Part shown: positions 49,022 through 59,227 of the stretch, in pieces
Layout of the letters: each line of letters opens with the position of its first letter
Position numbering within the stretch: position 1 is the first letter of the stretch
NCBI GenBank assembly: GCA_900095095.1
Contig: FMBT01000292.1
Location: 372,001-436,000 of the forward strand
DNA from: Fragilariopsis cylindrus CCMP1102
Lineage: Eukaryota > Bacillariophyta > Bacillariophyceae > Bacillariales > Bacillariaceae
Length of the DNA stretch: 64,000 nucleotides
Direction of reading: 5' to 3'
Translations under genes and position numbers: made by a program
Notes under the pieces: generated by a model
The model's input: only the letters and a program-made list of their open reading frames with translations
The model's database searches: none
What the model was told of the DNA's origin: nothing

Positions 49022-49152
49022 ATCTTAGTTATTTTACAGTGGTTTTTCACTTGGTGCATGTCTGATATTACCACTGTATTTTGCACTGTATTAAGAATAC
49101 GACTGTTGTGCGCGGTGGTATACTTTTAGTATACTTTTCACGGTCACAGTAC

Positions 49153-49170
49153 AGTACTAACGTTAGTACT
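49153..49170. repeat. Perfect 18-bp palindrome
   Basis: AGTACTAACGTTAGTACT is its own reverse complement. It lies 12 bp beyond the downstream GTATACTTTTCA copy. Confidence 0.9.
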
Positions 49171-49200
49171 TCCTAGTCCTACAACTTAAAACTGTACATA

Positions 49201-49646
49201 TTCTTAGTACAACAAAACTCACAAGGTAACGCGTTAGCAAACAAATTTTCGAATTTATTTCATTCTCACATCTCATATCTTCTCTCATATATCATGAAGT
49301 ACACAAAAGAACAAGGAACAAAGAACAACAACACATGACAACAAGCAATGCAACAACTTGTCGATAATCTGAGTATTATACTTCATTTTTTGCAACGGAA
49401 AGATTATCAGATAAATATAAAATGCAATACTCCCACGGAAGATATAAGATAGATAGCTAATACAATACTTGTAGGGAATAGATATAAGAAAGAAGCGTAG
49501 AGTTTTAAGTCTATCGTATTTTTTTATTTCGCAGTATTTTAAATATTGCTAATTTATCTTCTGAACACATTAAAAAGACGCATTAGGAAAAAAATCATCG
49601 GTTAGCTTTGCTGCGATAAGCTTAGAGAGGGAGGAACGATAACACG
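49201..49646. other. Intergenic, upstream of PPR gene
   Basis: AT-rich region carrying the PPR gene promoter. Nothing else supported. Confidence 0.45.
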
Positions 49647-52403
49647 ATGCGATGGCAAACGAAAAAGTTGATATTTTCTGTGGTTGTTTTTCTTCTTTCT
49701 TGGGCAATCGATTCGTGGTGTTTATTATCCTCCGATAGAATATATTTGTCATCGCCGTCATCGTCGTTGCCATTTGGTGCAGGACCAATAACCAAGGATA
49801 GCGGTTATGTTTTCCTGAAGGAAAGGAGAAATCTCCTCGATCATCGTACAAGTAATTGTTCGCCCATGACAAAGACGAATACAAGGACAACAACAATAAA
49901 AGCGAGTAACGATGATGACCAGAACATTTATTTTGATAAAGGGGATAATAACAATAATAGCAACGATGAAACAAATGTCAGAGAAAGATTTTCTTCGAAA
50001 GTCAGCGACGGGGACGAAATTAATTATTTCTCATTGGAAAAGGTTACACGAGATCTATTGAACACAAATATAACTGTAGCTGGAAAATGGACGAAAGAAG
50101 ACCTTAGACGACTCAAAAAGGTCGTAAATATATGGTCACGTCGTGCTGGAGCCGTTCCAGCAGAACGTTCTTCTGGGACGGCTCCTGCTCTTCAGCAAGA
50201 ACGGCTTCTAAGGCGCGTAATTGAAGAGAAACTTACTGGGAATATTTATGCTTTAGAATTCAATATGACAGATATATATTCTGATATCATTTTGAGTTGG
50301 TCAAGATCACAGCGAGCTGGTGGCAGATATCGTGCAGAAGAAATTCTAATGGAAATGCAAAATGCTTACAATAGTGGAGAACACGATGGAAAGGATTTAA
50401 AACCAACAATATCTTCATGGAATGCTGTGCTCAATGCGTACGCATTATCAAAATCCAAGGATGCTCCCAATCATGCAATGCGAGTAATTTCAAAGCTCTA
50501 CCAGTTGATACTTGACGGAAAGACGGATGCTGCACCCAATCACGAATCGTACCTTTCTATTTTAAAGGCTTTTGCCAATGTAGGCGGTCCTGATGCTCCA
50601 AAACGCACCCTAGAGTTACTGACTCGGATGCAAAGACTTAAAGAAGGTGGATTCTCTTTAGACGTCACAACAGACTGTCACAATATTTACCTAGCTTCAC
50701 TCGTCGAATCAATGAAAGATGAAAAAGTTTCTAGTTCAAAAACCGCTCATCTAGCTGATTTGCATCTACGAAAAATGATGGAAGATCCAAATCCCTTGGC
50801 AAAACCAGATAGACGGAGTGAGTACAATTGCATCGCTTGATAAAAAAAAGATGTTACCGCACAAATTAAATAATATGATCCCAAGGGGTAATATATTACT
50901 ACCTTTGATGATCCCAACTTCAATGTTTTCGACCGATATCTTACATAATTCCATACTTTCAATATTATCTTTCAGGTTACAATATAGTACTTTCTGGATG
51001 GAGTAAGAGTGGAGATCACGATCTTGGAAGAAAGGCAGAATTATTGGTAAAAGAAATGGAGACCTCGTTGGAGGGGGGCTCAGTGCGTATAGCTCCAAAT
51101 ACTTACACCTACAACTGTCTTATCTCCTGTTATACGTGGTCTCGCTTTCCGGATAAGGGAGAAAAGGCGTTATCCGTCCTGGATAAGATGAAAGGAATTG
51201 CAGAAGTTAACCACTACTGTCGTCCAGACTCTACAACTTACAACTCTGTGATGAACTGTATAACTAAGAGCAATGACAAATCTGCACCATTTAAAGTAGA
51301 GGCTTTGTTGGAAGAAATGAACACAGTCTTCAAACGCACCGGAGATCCTTCCATAAAACCTACGAATCGATCTTTTAATGCATGTGTAAGTTCTTAAGTT
51401 ACCAACCAGTATACTGTAGCCCTACGTAGGATTCTAATTCCTTCTTATCATACCACGCGAATATTTTTTTGAACTGACACCAAAATCATCATTTGTTCTC
51501 TATTTGCAGATCGATGCTTGGGCCAGGTCGAAGTATAGAGAAGCTCCTCAGCGTGTCATAAATTGGATAAATCGTCTGCAGAATGACTTTGAATCAGGAA
51601 GAACCGACACAATGCCAAACAAATGGACGTACAACTCGTATATACTTGCACTATCTAAACAAAGAGGACCATCGAGCGCTGACGAAGCTGAAAAGATCTT
51701 GAACATGATGGAGGACAAGAGTCAACAATTTGGCTCTAGTAATCTAAAGCCTGACGTCTTAACGTATACCAATGTTCTGCATTGTATTGCGCTTAGTGAA
51801 TCAGATGATGCGTTTAAAAGAGCGCTTGCGATCCTTTCAAAGATGGAAGAGGGAGATGGGGATGTTAGGCCCAATGTTTATACTTATAATGTCCTGATCA
51901 ATGTTGTGGCGAAGTCCAAACTCCCGGGGAAGGCAAAAATTGCAGTTCAACTGGTGAATAGAATGAAGGAAGTAGCGATTCGTCCAGTCACAATCACATA
52001 CAATAATGCATTGAATGCCTGTGCGTACTCAAATAGAGAGGTAGATGATCGAGAAGAAGTTCTAGCCCTAAGTTTGATGGTGCTTCAGGAAGCGCAGAAA
52101 ACCTGCGGAGCAAATTATATCACGTATTCGACATATCTTCGCGTTGTTCGATTTTTTGTATACGATCATCTAGAACGGTGGCGTCTCATTCGGAAAACTT
52201 TTCGTCGATGTTGCGAAGATGGACAATTAACACCAGACGTTATGAAACAAATAAAATCAAGTCTAAGTTCACAACAGTACCAACTTCTAGTAAAAGAGGG
52301 GACTGATAAAAAAACCGGTCGATGGCAGGAAAAATATACGGCAAATGCGAAAAGACTGAAGAACCAACCATCGGGAAGACAGAAATCCGTTCGATTCAGA
52401 TAA
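49647..52403 (+). CDS. Pentatricopeptide repeat (PPR) protein, organelle type
   Basis: Three exons, 49647-50817, 50976-51385, 51510-52403, giving 824 residues; introns 158 and 124 nt, both joins fall within PPR helices (PDRRS|YNIVLSGW and FNAC|IDAWARS). The N-terminus has a hydrophobic signal LIFSVVVFLLSWAIDSWCLL, followed by a Thr/Ser-rich stretch, suggesting organelle import, probably plastid. At least eight PPR motifs are visible: TISSWNAVLNAYALSK, NHESYLSILKAFAN, NTYTYNCLISCYTWSR, DSTTYNSVMNCITKS, NRSFNACIDAWARS, NKWTYNSYILALSKQ, DVLTYTNVLHCIALSE, NVYTYNVLINVVAKS, TITYNNALNACAYS. PPR proteins bind organelle RNA and act in its processing or translation. The C-terminus is basic (KTGRWQEKYTANAKRLK). 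Confidence 0.92.
50148..50185 (+). repeat. Imperfect GC-rich hairpin inside PPR coding exon
   Basis: GGAGCCGTTCCAGCAGAA pairs with TTCTGGGACGGCTCC with one mismatch and a short bulge. It encodes the low-complexity GAVPAERSSGTAP stretch and is more GC-rich than its surroundings. Confidence 0.7.
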
Positions 52404-52766
52404 GAATAGACCAGAATCGAAAAATCAAATGATCCGGAAATAGGCACTTACAACGACAGAATCGTCTTGTCTTCTACCGAAATCTTCTACCAAACTTCTA
52501 CCGAAGTGATAGTATCTACTGCATATCGTATCATTTTTTCTTCTTCTAGAAATAGTACGGGCGAAACCATAGTGCAACATCATTCTTCGGTGATTGATTC
52601 TTGGTTGTACGCTATACAACTGCTATGTAAAGCCCTTTTTGCAAAAGATTTGATACATAGTCTTTGTTCTTATAGAAAAATTATCGTGTTAACTCTTAAA
52701 TAGAAAAATTTTCGTTTATACTTATAGAAAAATTATCTATGATTTGAGAACTAAAGTTCATCGCAT
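52404..52766. other. Convergent intergenic region
   Basis: 3' UTRs of PPR (+) and SET (-) genes. Three spaced copies of TAGAAAAATT at 52673-52735. No gene seen. Confidence 0.5.
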
Positions 52767-54464
52767 TTATGGTTTCGTGTGCTGTTCTGCATCATGAGGA
52801 TATAGCGCTTTGATTCGAATATGCTCTTTGCGAATTCTTTGCTCAAAACTTGACCAAACTCCAAATGTATTCATCGAAGGAAGCTTTAATTCATAGAGCG
52901 TTTTCACAGATCTTGATAGTAGCTCAGAAACCGCATTGGCAAGATCTAGGCTGGTTCGTGCAATATCGAAATGATCAGCTCCTAGTAGCGACTTTTGTAG
53001 TGGCAATAAACGATATGCAGATAACGTCTGACGAGCCAACACCCCCAGTTGCATAGAATTCGAAAGCGAGTTGTCCTTTATCACAGTAGCACAAATTTCC
53101 AAATGTAAGGATAATATAGGAATCAGTACTATATGATCTACGTTTTCTAGTTGTTGTTTAGATTCTTGATAGAGTTCCAATACTGATTGTTCCATTGCCT
53201 TCGGAATTTCGTATATTTCCGCTGAAACTGTAGGTGATAACTGTATAGAAGCTTCAATCTCAGTTCGCATTTTTTCTAACTCTTCTGTTGCACTTTCAAT
53301 ACGATCCGTCAAACTTTGTTCGACCGAGCCTCCATCAAGCGGTGATGGAGGAAGTTTATTTCCAATAAGTTCCATCCTGTATCTTTCGCCCTTGAGATGA
53401 GAGGCACCAATATCGAATCGGTGCTGTTCCCAAAGCAATTTACGCCTGGAAGCATGACTCACGACTCGAGATAAGTATGAAATAGTCAAGTTTTCGCCTG
53501 CTTGGACTGTACGAGTAGTGCGGACTTCTGAATATGAAGTACCATCTGTTGGGAACAATTTGGTACAATTAGGGTAGTCATCGTGATTAAGCATTGCCAC
53601 ATGCCGATAGACACCGGATTCAAGACCGTTGTATCTTAATGCTAGGAGCATCCGTAGTATGTCAATAGCAGTCAACGCCGAACCATCCCGCGAACATATA
53701 CCCTTTTCTCTGGCAATTTCTACCAAAACTACAACATCATGTTGAAACTGCTGCTGCTGCTGCTGATGATGTCGTTCCTCGGTTCCAATATCTTCCTCTA
53801 CTTCCGACGAAGAGGAATATTCTAGCTCTAACGTTTGGATCATTCTTGAAATTTGCTCATAGTTTTCGTTGTCTGTTGTATCGTCTATATGATGATGACT
53901 GTCCACGTGCTCTTTTGTCGGGTGGAAATCTTCGATATCGTGAACAAGCTGAGACGCATTTGAAGTCTCTAGCAAATGCTTGATAGATACTAGTCCAAGC
54001 TTAGTCCCAAGCTGCTCTTCTGGCCATTCCATCATCGGGGACTCTATCAAAATCAAATTACCGGGTGGGAGTGTTTCGGACGCAACATAACCACGTCCGC
54101 CACCTAAAGGGAGCGATGATACGAGAAGGATCTTTCCCTTATATATAGGATCAGGCCATGCTAGATCAAGCGTTTTTAAAGACGACAAATCCTCTCGCTG
54201 ACGCTCATTGTCATTTCCTGGTCTCTTCGCGAATGTCGTTGTCGTTGTCACATTGCCGTGCGGTAGAACGATCTTTTCGTTGGCAGCTTCGACGAGTGAA
54301 CTAGCCATTGCCATGGCATTGACGGAAGCAGCTAGTTCGTCGTCGTCATCGTCGTCATCACCAAAGAGACCAAAGGGATCCTCGTCTTGTTCTTCCTTCT
54401 CCATTTGCACTTGTTTTATAAGTTGTTTGTAGGTATACGTAGGGGAGTGTGGGGTATTGAACAT
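52767..54464 (-). CDS. SET-domain protein, SMYD-like split SET
   Basis: One exon, 565 residues, ATG at 54464. The first SET half lies at ~ residues 110-145 (GGGRGYVASETLPPGNLILI then ESPMMEWP). After an inserted acidic, His/Gln-rich segment the second half follows at ~ residues 285-345: AMLNHDDYPNCTKLF, SYSEVRTTRTVQAGENLTIS then YLSRVVSHASRRKLL. The N-H-x-x-x-P-N-C core and the Y of GENLTISY are the expected SAM and lysine-binding elements. The split SET and C-terminal helical part (ending near residue 550) resemble SMYD proteins, but no MYND zinc finger is evident in the insert. An acidic run D7 lies near residue 40. Lysine methyltransferase activity is inferred; the substrate could be histone or non-histone. 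Confidence 0.85.
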   Translation of the reverse strand: MFNTPHSPTYTYKQLIKQVQMEKEEQDEDPFGLFGDDDDDDDELAASVNAMAMASSLVEAANEKIVLPHGNVTTTTTFAKRPGNDNERQREDLSSLKTLDLAWPDPIYKGKILLVSSLPLGGGRGYVASETLPPGNLILIESPMMEWPEEQLGTKLGLVSIKHLLETSNASQLVHDIEDFHPTKEHVDSHHHIDDTTDNENYEQISRMIQTLELEYSSSSEVEEDIGTEERHHQQQQQQFQHDVVVLVEIAREKGICSRDGSALTAIDILRMLLALRYNGLESGVYRHVAMLNHDDYPNCTKLFPTDGTSYSEVRTTRTVQAGENLTISYLSRVVSHASRRKLLWEQHRFDIGASHLKGERYRMELIGNKLPPSPLDGGSVEQSLTDRIESATEELEKMRTEIEASIQLSPTVSAEIYEIPKAMEQSVLELYQESKQQLENVDHIVLIPILSLHLEICATVIKDNSLSNSMQLGVLARQTLSAYRLLPLQKSLLGADHFDIARTSLDLANAVSELLSRSVKTLYELKLPSMNTFGVWSSFEQRIRKEHIRIKALYPHDAEQHTKP

Positions 54465-54971
54465 ACTGTAGCTTCGAGATTGACCATTGTCATAAATTAT
54501 AATTTCAAAAGTAGGAAATCAAATCCAGCTTAACATCTACTGTAAGGATAGGGTTATTCCGTATTGTTATCGTTAATTATTAAATTAATAATCGTATCCT
54601 CGCTCACATACACACTGTAAATAACAAAATAGTACGATTTAAAAAACTACTCGAATACAAACAACAGCTACTGTACTAAGTCTTTATTATTGTCAATAAA
54701 TCGCCTTTCAAACCTACTAGTACTGTACCCTCGAATCATATTGTTGGATCCCCTAGAAAATAAAACAAAGTGGTCCTGAATCAAAAAAAATGTATTGAGA
54801 GTATCTTCTCTCTGTTACGGTACTTAAGTTTTTATTATTAAGCATGAAATTCTATATGTTGGGAAGAAAAGGTCTCCACAAACTCATCTCAATGATATTA
54901 ATCAATAGGCATTTTCTGATATACATCCTTTTTACTACTAGACGCTAGTAAGTAGCATAGTTGAACGTTAT
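54465..54971. other. Intergenic, SET promoter and peroxiredoxin 3' region
   Basis: AT-rich; no gene seen. The peroxiredoxin 3' UTR with its candidate SECIS begins just to the right. Confidence 0.5.
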
Positions 54972-55041
54972 CTTCAGTCCCTCCGCATCGGAAAAAAGTA
55001 TCTTTAAAAACAGATTCCAGACATCTAAAGAGGGACGTCAT
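54972..55041 (-). promoter_or_regulatory. Candidate SECIS element in peroxiredoxin 3' UTR
   Basis: On the minus strand, 68 nt after the stop codon, ATGAC is followed by GTCCCTC (55036-55030), then a 46-nt interior and its exact complement GAGGGAC (54983-54977), followed at once by TGAAG. ATGA opposite TGAA flanking a helix is the layout of the SECIS non-Watson-Crick quartet (UGA opposite GA). The interior can form a further hairpin (ATCT...AGAT around GTTTTTAA). The perfect helix is only 7 bp and the position of the unpaired apical AA is not canonical, so this is a candidate only. Confidence 0.45.
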
Positions 55042-55108
55042 TCATACCAGAAAATAACTAGTAAGTAATCAATCAAACGAGTTGTGAATCTACACACATG
55101 TCCCAAAG

Positions 55109-55903
55109 TTAATCTTTTTTGGCGGCGGCCATTTTGATCAAAGCAGGAGCAAGGGTTTTCTCTGGGAAATCATCACCGGCTGGGTCGCTCTCAGCTTCGG
55201 CAACTGCCATGGCTGTGATAATATTGTTCTCAACAATCATGGCAAATCGTTTGCTACGATTGATGATACCTACGGATTTGGGTCCATCGGCAGTAAGTTC
55301 CATGTCACAGGCTCTAGTAAATTCACTAGTTGGGTCAGAGAACATTTTGATGATTGATCCATGAGTTCCCTGGTCTTTCGCCCAGGCCTAAATTAATACA
55401 AATAGAGGATGGGGTATTATGGTAAGAAGGAAAGAAAAACAAAGGAAGAAGGCGAACAACATCATGAACAACAAATTCACACGGAACTTACACCCATAAC
55501 TGCTGGATCGTTTACACAAAAGACGATGACTTCTTCAATGCCAGCGTCTATCAGGGAAAAAATTAATCAAAAGAAAGGATTAGTGAGTGAACGCCTAGAA
55601 AGAGTTGTTGCCAATAAGTTGTTCAGATCTTGCATATTGCAACTTACCTTTGAGAGCGTCTGCAGATTCCAAGTAGCCTGGAATCTGACGGTCGGATCAG
55701 GTAGGTGTGAAAGCTCCTGGTAGTCCGACAACTGCAACCTTCTTGTTCGCAGTATACGTAGCCATGTCACAACGGGCTTCGGGATCGAAATCATAAAACA
55801 TTTCAACGGCAGGAATCTTGCTCCCGACCTTGAGGGCGGAAAATGCACCCACGGAAGTAACACGAGCCGACAAAGCGGCTAAGCAGATCGTAGCAACCTT
55901 CAT
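55109..55903 (-). CDS. Type-II (Prx5-like) peroxiredoxin with selenocysteine at the catalytic site, plastid-type
   Basis: Three exons, 55903-55648, 55547-55492, 55387-55109, giving 196 residues if the in-frame TGA at 55699-55697 is read as selenocysteine (residue 69); introns 100 and 104 nt, phases close. The family motif reads VVGLPGAFTPT-Sec-SDRQIPGY, exactly where the peroxidatic Cys of type-II peroxiredoxins lies (AFTPTCS). Downstream sequence continues in the same frame: LESADALK|DAGIEEVIVFCVNDPAVM and G|AWAKDQGTHG then SVGIINRSKRFAMIVENN. Cys96, 27 residues later, fits the resolving Cys of plant PrxII. The N-terminus MKVATICLAALSARVTS then VGAFSALKVG is a signal peptide with a GAFSA plastid-targeting site. 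The enzyme would reduce H2O2 and lipid peroxides in the plastid. A plain pseudogene is unlikely because all downstream motifs and splice sites are intact. Confidence 0.88.
55697..55699 (-). other. In-frame TGA, predicted selenocysteine codon
   Basis: The TGA falls at the peroxidatic Cys of the peroxiredoxin active site, flanked by intact family motifs on both sides in one exon and one frame. No GT-AG pair could remove it without deleting the active-site motif. Confidence 0.85.
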
Positions 55904-57444
55904 AATTTAACTGTTGGTTATCAATTTAATTTATTTATTTTCTATTAAGAAATAAACAAGTTATGCTGTATTTGTGATGGGATGTAAGGGGGTACCGGTA
56001 CAGCATGACAACGATCAATGATTTTCATTTTTGATGGATACGATGTTAGTATCTGGCGTCTGACTCGATTGAAAAAGCATAAAAATACCTCACGTGCTCT
56101 TCAACGTGTCATCAGCATCATTCTATTAAATAAATGATTGCTTTTTTGACATAGGACTACCGTAGTACCGTACAAGTATCACTTTTTATTGAAAAAGAAG
56201 TTCCGTGTTTCAAATTCCTACTAATAATGGCTGGTCCTGAGCCTAGCGCTTATGCGCGATGTAAGATCGATGACGCACGTACGTGCATAATGGATTTCCT
56301 CATTTCGCCGACATTCCGTTCGACGAATTAATTTTAAAAAAATTGTGGAAAAAAAGGAAAATTCCCGAAGTGTAAAGAATTTAATTGCATTCAACATTCA
56401 CCAAACATCAACTGTAAGTCCATTAAAAAGTTCTTCATTCCTAAGTGGGTCAATGCTTAGCACTTGATGCACAATATTTGGGTATGATGAACTACTGAAC
56501 ATATTTATTGTTGCTATTGCTATTATCACATACATATTCCAAGGAAAGCTCAAAAGACAAAAGTCCACTACAGAGCACCACCGCACCAGCCCCCAATCCC
56601 CACAATATACACAAATATACAAAGGATGACTAAAATATGTGTTTAGTGGTATCAAGTGACAACTGAGATATATATAATATTTGTCTATCTAGTATCACAG
56701 TATGACATACTACCACCCTAGTACAGTAGTATTATGTTGCCGGATCAAGTATAGTGGGCGGAATGATGATTGATGTAAGATAAAATTAATTGCTCTATTA
56801 ATAAGTTGACTTATTTCCCGCTGGACCAACAGTGAAAAATAGTTTGTCATTGATGATCATTAGAAAGGATGCTTTAATAGATGTCTAAAATTGTTTCAGT
56901 TCTACTGGTATGTTGTTAACAACATATTTAAATGCATCCTCAGGGTGTTTCGTTTCTACTACTTCCTCCAGTGAGCGCAGAATTCCCCATCTACCTTCCC
57001 ATAGCTTGTGATTGTTAGATACTAACACTGGAGGCTACTGTATTGATGCTGGTAGCTTTTACTACTGAAGGCAACAGTATGGAACACATCCCTTAGTGTG
57101 CAGTACATTAAGATATCAACAAGAAACAAGATGAGACTGAAAAACAAGATTGGACAGAAGTCCTCTAATAGTAGTGTAGTGTGACTACAGTCTATTGTAA
57201 AAATCAGACAATTGTAGTATGATTGTTCCAAATCAGCATACTAAAGTATCACAACAAGTTGCTACAACCGTTGAAGAATTAGTCAGGACAGAAAGGCGGG
57301 TTCTGGATGGATCTAAGTCTTTTTGAACGTGCGTGCTAACTCGTGGCACGGAAAATTCCTTTGGAATTACTAGGAATTCAAATGGAAAATTAATCCATCA
57401 TCATGACAATGAGAACATCAATCTGTTTATTGCAAACTTATAGG

Positions 57445-57483
<39 letters not shown>

Positions 57484-58422
57484 CAGTTAATAGAGACAAA
57501 AAGTTTTGGTATAATTTGGTCATTTGGGAAAATTCTAGGATGGCAGGCAGATCTCGAATTGCTAGGAAGAGGTGCATAAAAGAGGAGGATTAAAAATCAA
57601 ATAGTAGAGTATGAGGTAGGTAAGCTAATAGTACAGATGTCTCAATTACTGTTGTATTAGTCAATGCGATAATTTTTACTGTTGTTGGTGGTGGTACATT
57701 AAGAGAGGACCCATTATCAACGTGTATGTTGGATGTGTATTTTCAAAGAAAGGATCAAATTTATTTGTATCTTTACTAAGAGAGTGTATGTACTCAAAAA
57801 CCAGCCAAAATAATAACAACTTCTACTTGAATCATTGGAGTAGTGGGTGTTACTTTTATTCCTTAAGTGGAAATGTCTTGTCTCTTAGGCAAGCCCCTGC
57901 ATATCGGGTCTGTCGATGTGGGACGGATGCCCTGAAAACAATGGAATTTCCCGCCTATCACTACTCATCCATACTGCACCACCTAGCCCACACAGTAAGT
58001 TTGAATGTGTAGATTTGTGTGGAGTGGGTGCTGTAGTAGTACAGAACGTATGAGGGACTCTTATGGAGTTCCAAGTCCTAAAAAAAGGTGGACTTCACTA
58101 GCTAAAAAGTGCTTTTCTTGCGGTGGAGAGGTGCGCTATGAATATCTCTCTTCTAATTTCTAGTTACACGGGGAAGTTCTCATAACACAGTATTTATCAC
58201 ATGCTTATCACTTACTTGGATCCATCCAGAACTAGCTAAAAATGTAACTAGTCTTTCAGATCTTGGTTAGGTCTAAATTTCATACAATGTAATGCTGTAA
58301 TTATCCCTCATTGGTCTGCAAACAAAATCAAAAACCGCAGCAGCAACCAGACTGACTTATTTTAATATCATCATCTTACACACTACTACTTTAGTTAGTT
58401 TTGTTTTGATTTCATCAAGTGC
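55904..58422. other. Long intergenic region
   Basis: 2.5 kb without a supported gene. Contains an AT microsatellite at 57449-57479. Open frames at 56398-56655 (-), 57022-57231 (-) and 57722-58012 (+) show no family resemblance. Confidence 0.45.
57449..57479. repeat. (TA)n microsatellite
   Basis: About 15 perfect TA units. Confidence 0.95.
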
Positions 58423-58899
58423 TTGTGTTGGCCAATATATGATGTTTACCTCAAAATTTGTATGCTGCAACTTGTTTACCATGGATATGATGGAGCAGGT
58501 GGTATCAAATCTTACACTAGCGGGTTTGTTACATACTTAGATTTTACTCAGCCACTTGACTTACCTGTCACAGAATGGGACATTTCATTGGAGGTTGGGA
58601 AGCATATTCCTAGTAACTTCGAAGGCATGTTGTTTCGTAACATCAATTGTTATAACTGTAGGAGGGTAATAGTCTTAAGTTGGGGAATAGTAAAACAAGG
58701 TGGTTCTCGTCATATCAACTTGTATAGCAACAACTACATTTCTACAGTTTTTAACCAATTGGGCAACAGGATAGATACAAGTCTAGAAGCCAAGCTTTGT
58801 AAACAAAGAAATACCCATTGGTGGTTTACTAAGCCCATGATGGTGTTTCAGCAGGAAAAATCCTCTGTGCTAATATTTATATATATATGTATTATGTAG
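58423..58899 (+). pseudogene. SAM-dependent methyltransferase-like remnant, N-terminus missing
   Basis: A 158-codon frame with no ATG near its start reads like the second half of a class-I methyltransferase of a hypothetical family: YHGYDGAGGIKSYTSGFV, then DFTQPLDLPVTEWDISLEVG, KHIPSNFEGMLFRNI, VIVLSWGIVKQGG, SRHINLYSNNYI and WWFTKPMMVFQQ. The D-L..P, S-E-V-G-K/E-H-I-P and V-L-S-W..-GQGG-H-N pattern is well preserved. The SAM-binding GxGxG would precede it. In another frame just upstream 58415-58445 gives CVGQYMMF, possibly the remains of that motif. So the gene is probably broken and truncated, though an unseen intron is possible. Confidence 0.6.
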
Positions 58900-59227
58900 G
58901 CTATATATTTATATGTAGCGTAGCGTAGAACTGTAAAACCCCAACGCATATGAGTATAAAATCATAGATATAATTCACTACTGCACTTGTTCTTGTTAAC
59001 CCTACACAGTTTAACCCTGTCCCAAGGAGACTCAATTTGATAATTTGATAGTATGGTTGCTTGATCCCAGCTATCAACCTATGTTATTCAGTCCTAGTAA
59101 GCACCTGTACTACACGAAGATTACATACTTCAAGTAGCTTAATAAAATCGAAACATCAATCATAGAAAAATTGAAGTCTTTCTGTAGATGTGATATTTAT
59201 TAGATTTAAAAACTATCTGTTGCATTT
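58900..59227. other. Intergenic region
   Basis: 3' side of the NSF-like gene. Nothing supported. Confidence 0.5.

Larger units (their letters stand above)
48846..49200. mobile_element. Probable 3' non-coding part of the Crypton element
   Basis: Starts at the recombinase stop. It has a diverged tandem duplication (48847-49021), two direct GTATACTTTT copies (49118-49140) and an 18-bp palindrome (49153-49170). Sharing of GTATACTTTTCA with the upstream flank suggests both belong to the element. Exact end unknown. Confidence 0.4.

Noticed and set aside
55109-55903. Treating the peroxiredoxin as a pseudogene or two genes because of the TGA
   Set aside because: The stop is exactly at the catalytic Cys, all other motifs, splice sites and the reading frame are intact, which fits selenocysteine far better than random decay.
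56398-57231. Small minus-strand frames in the long intergenic region
   Set aside because: No conserved motif, no good start context, AT-driven composition.
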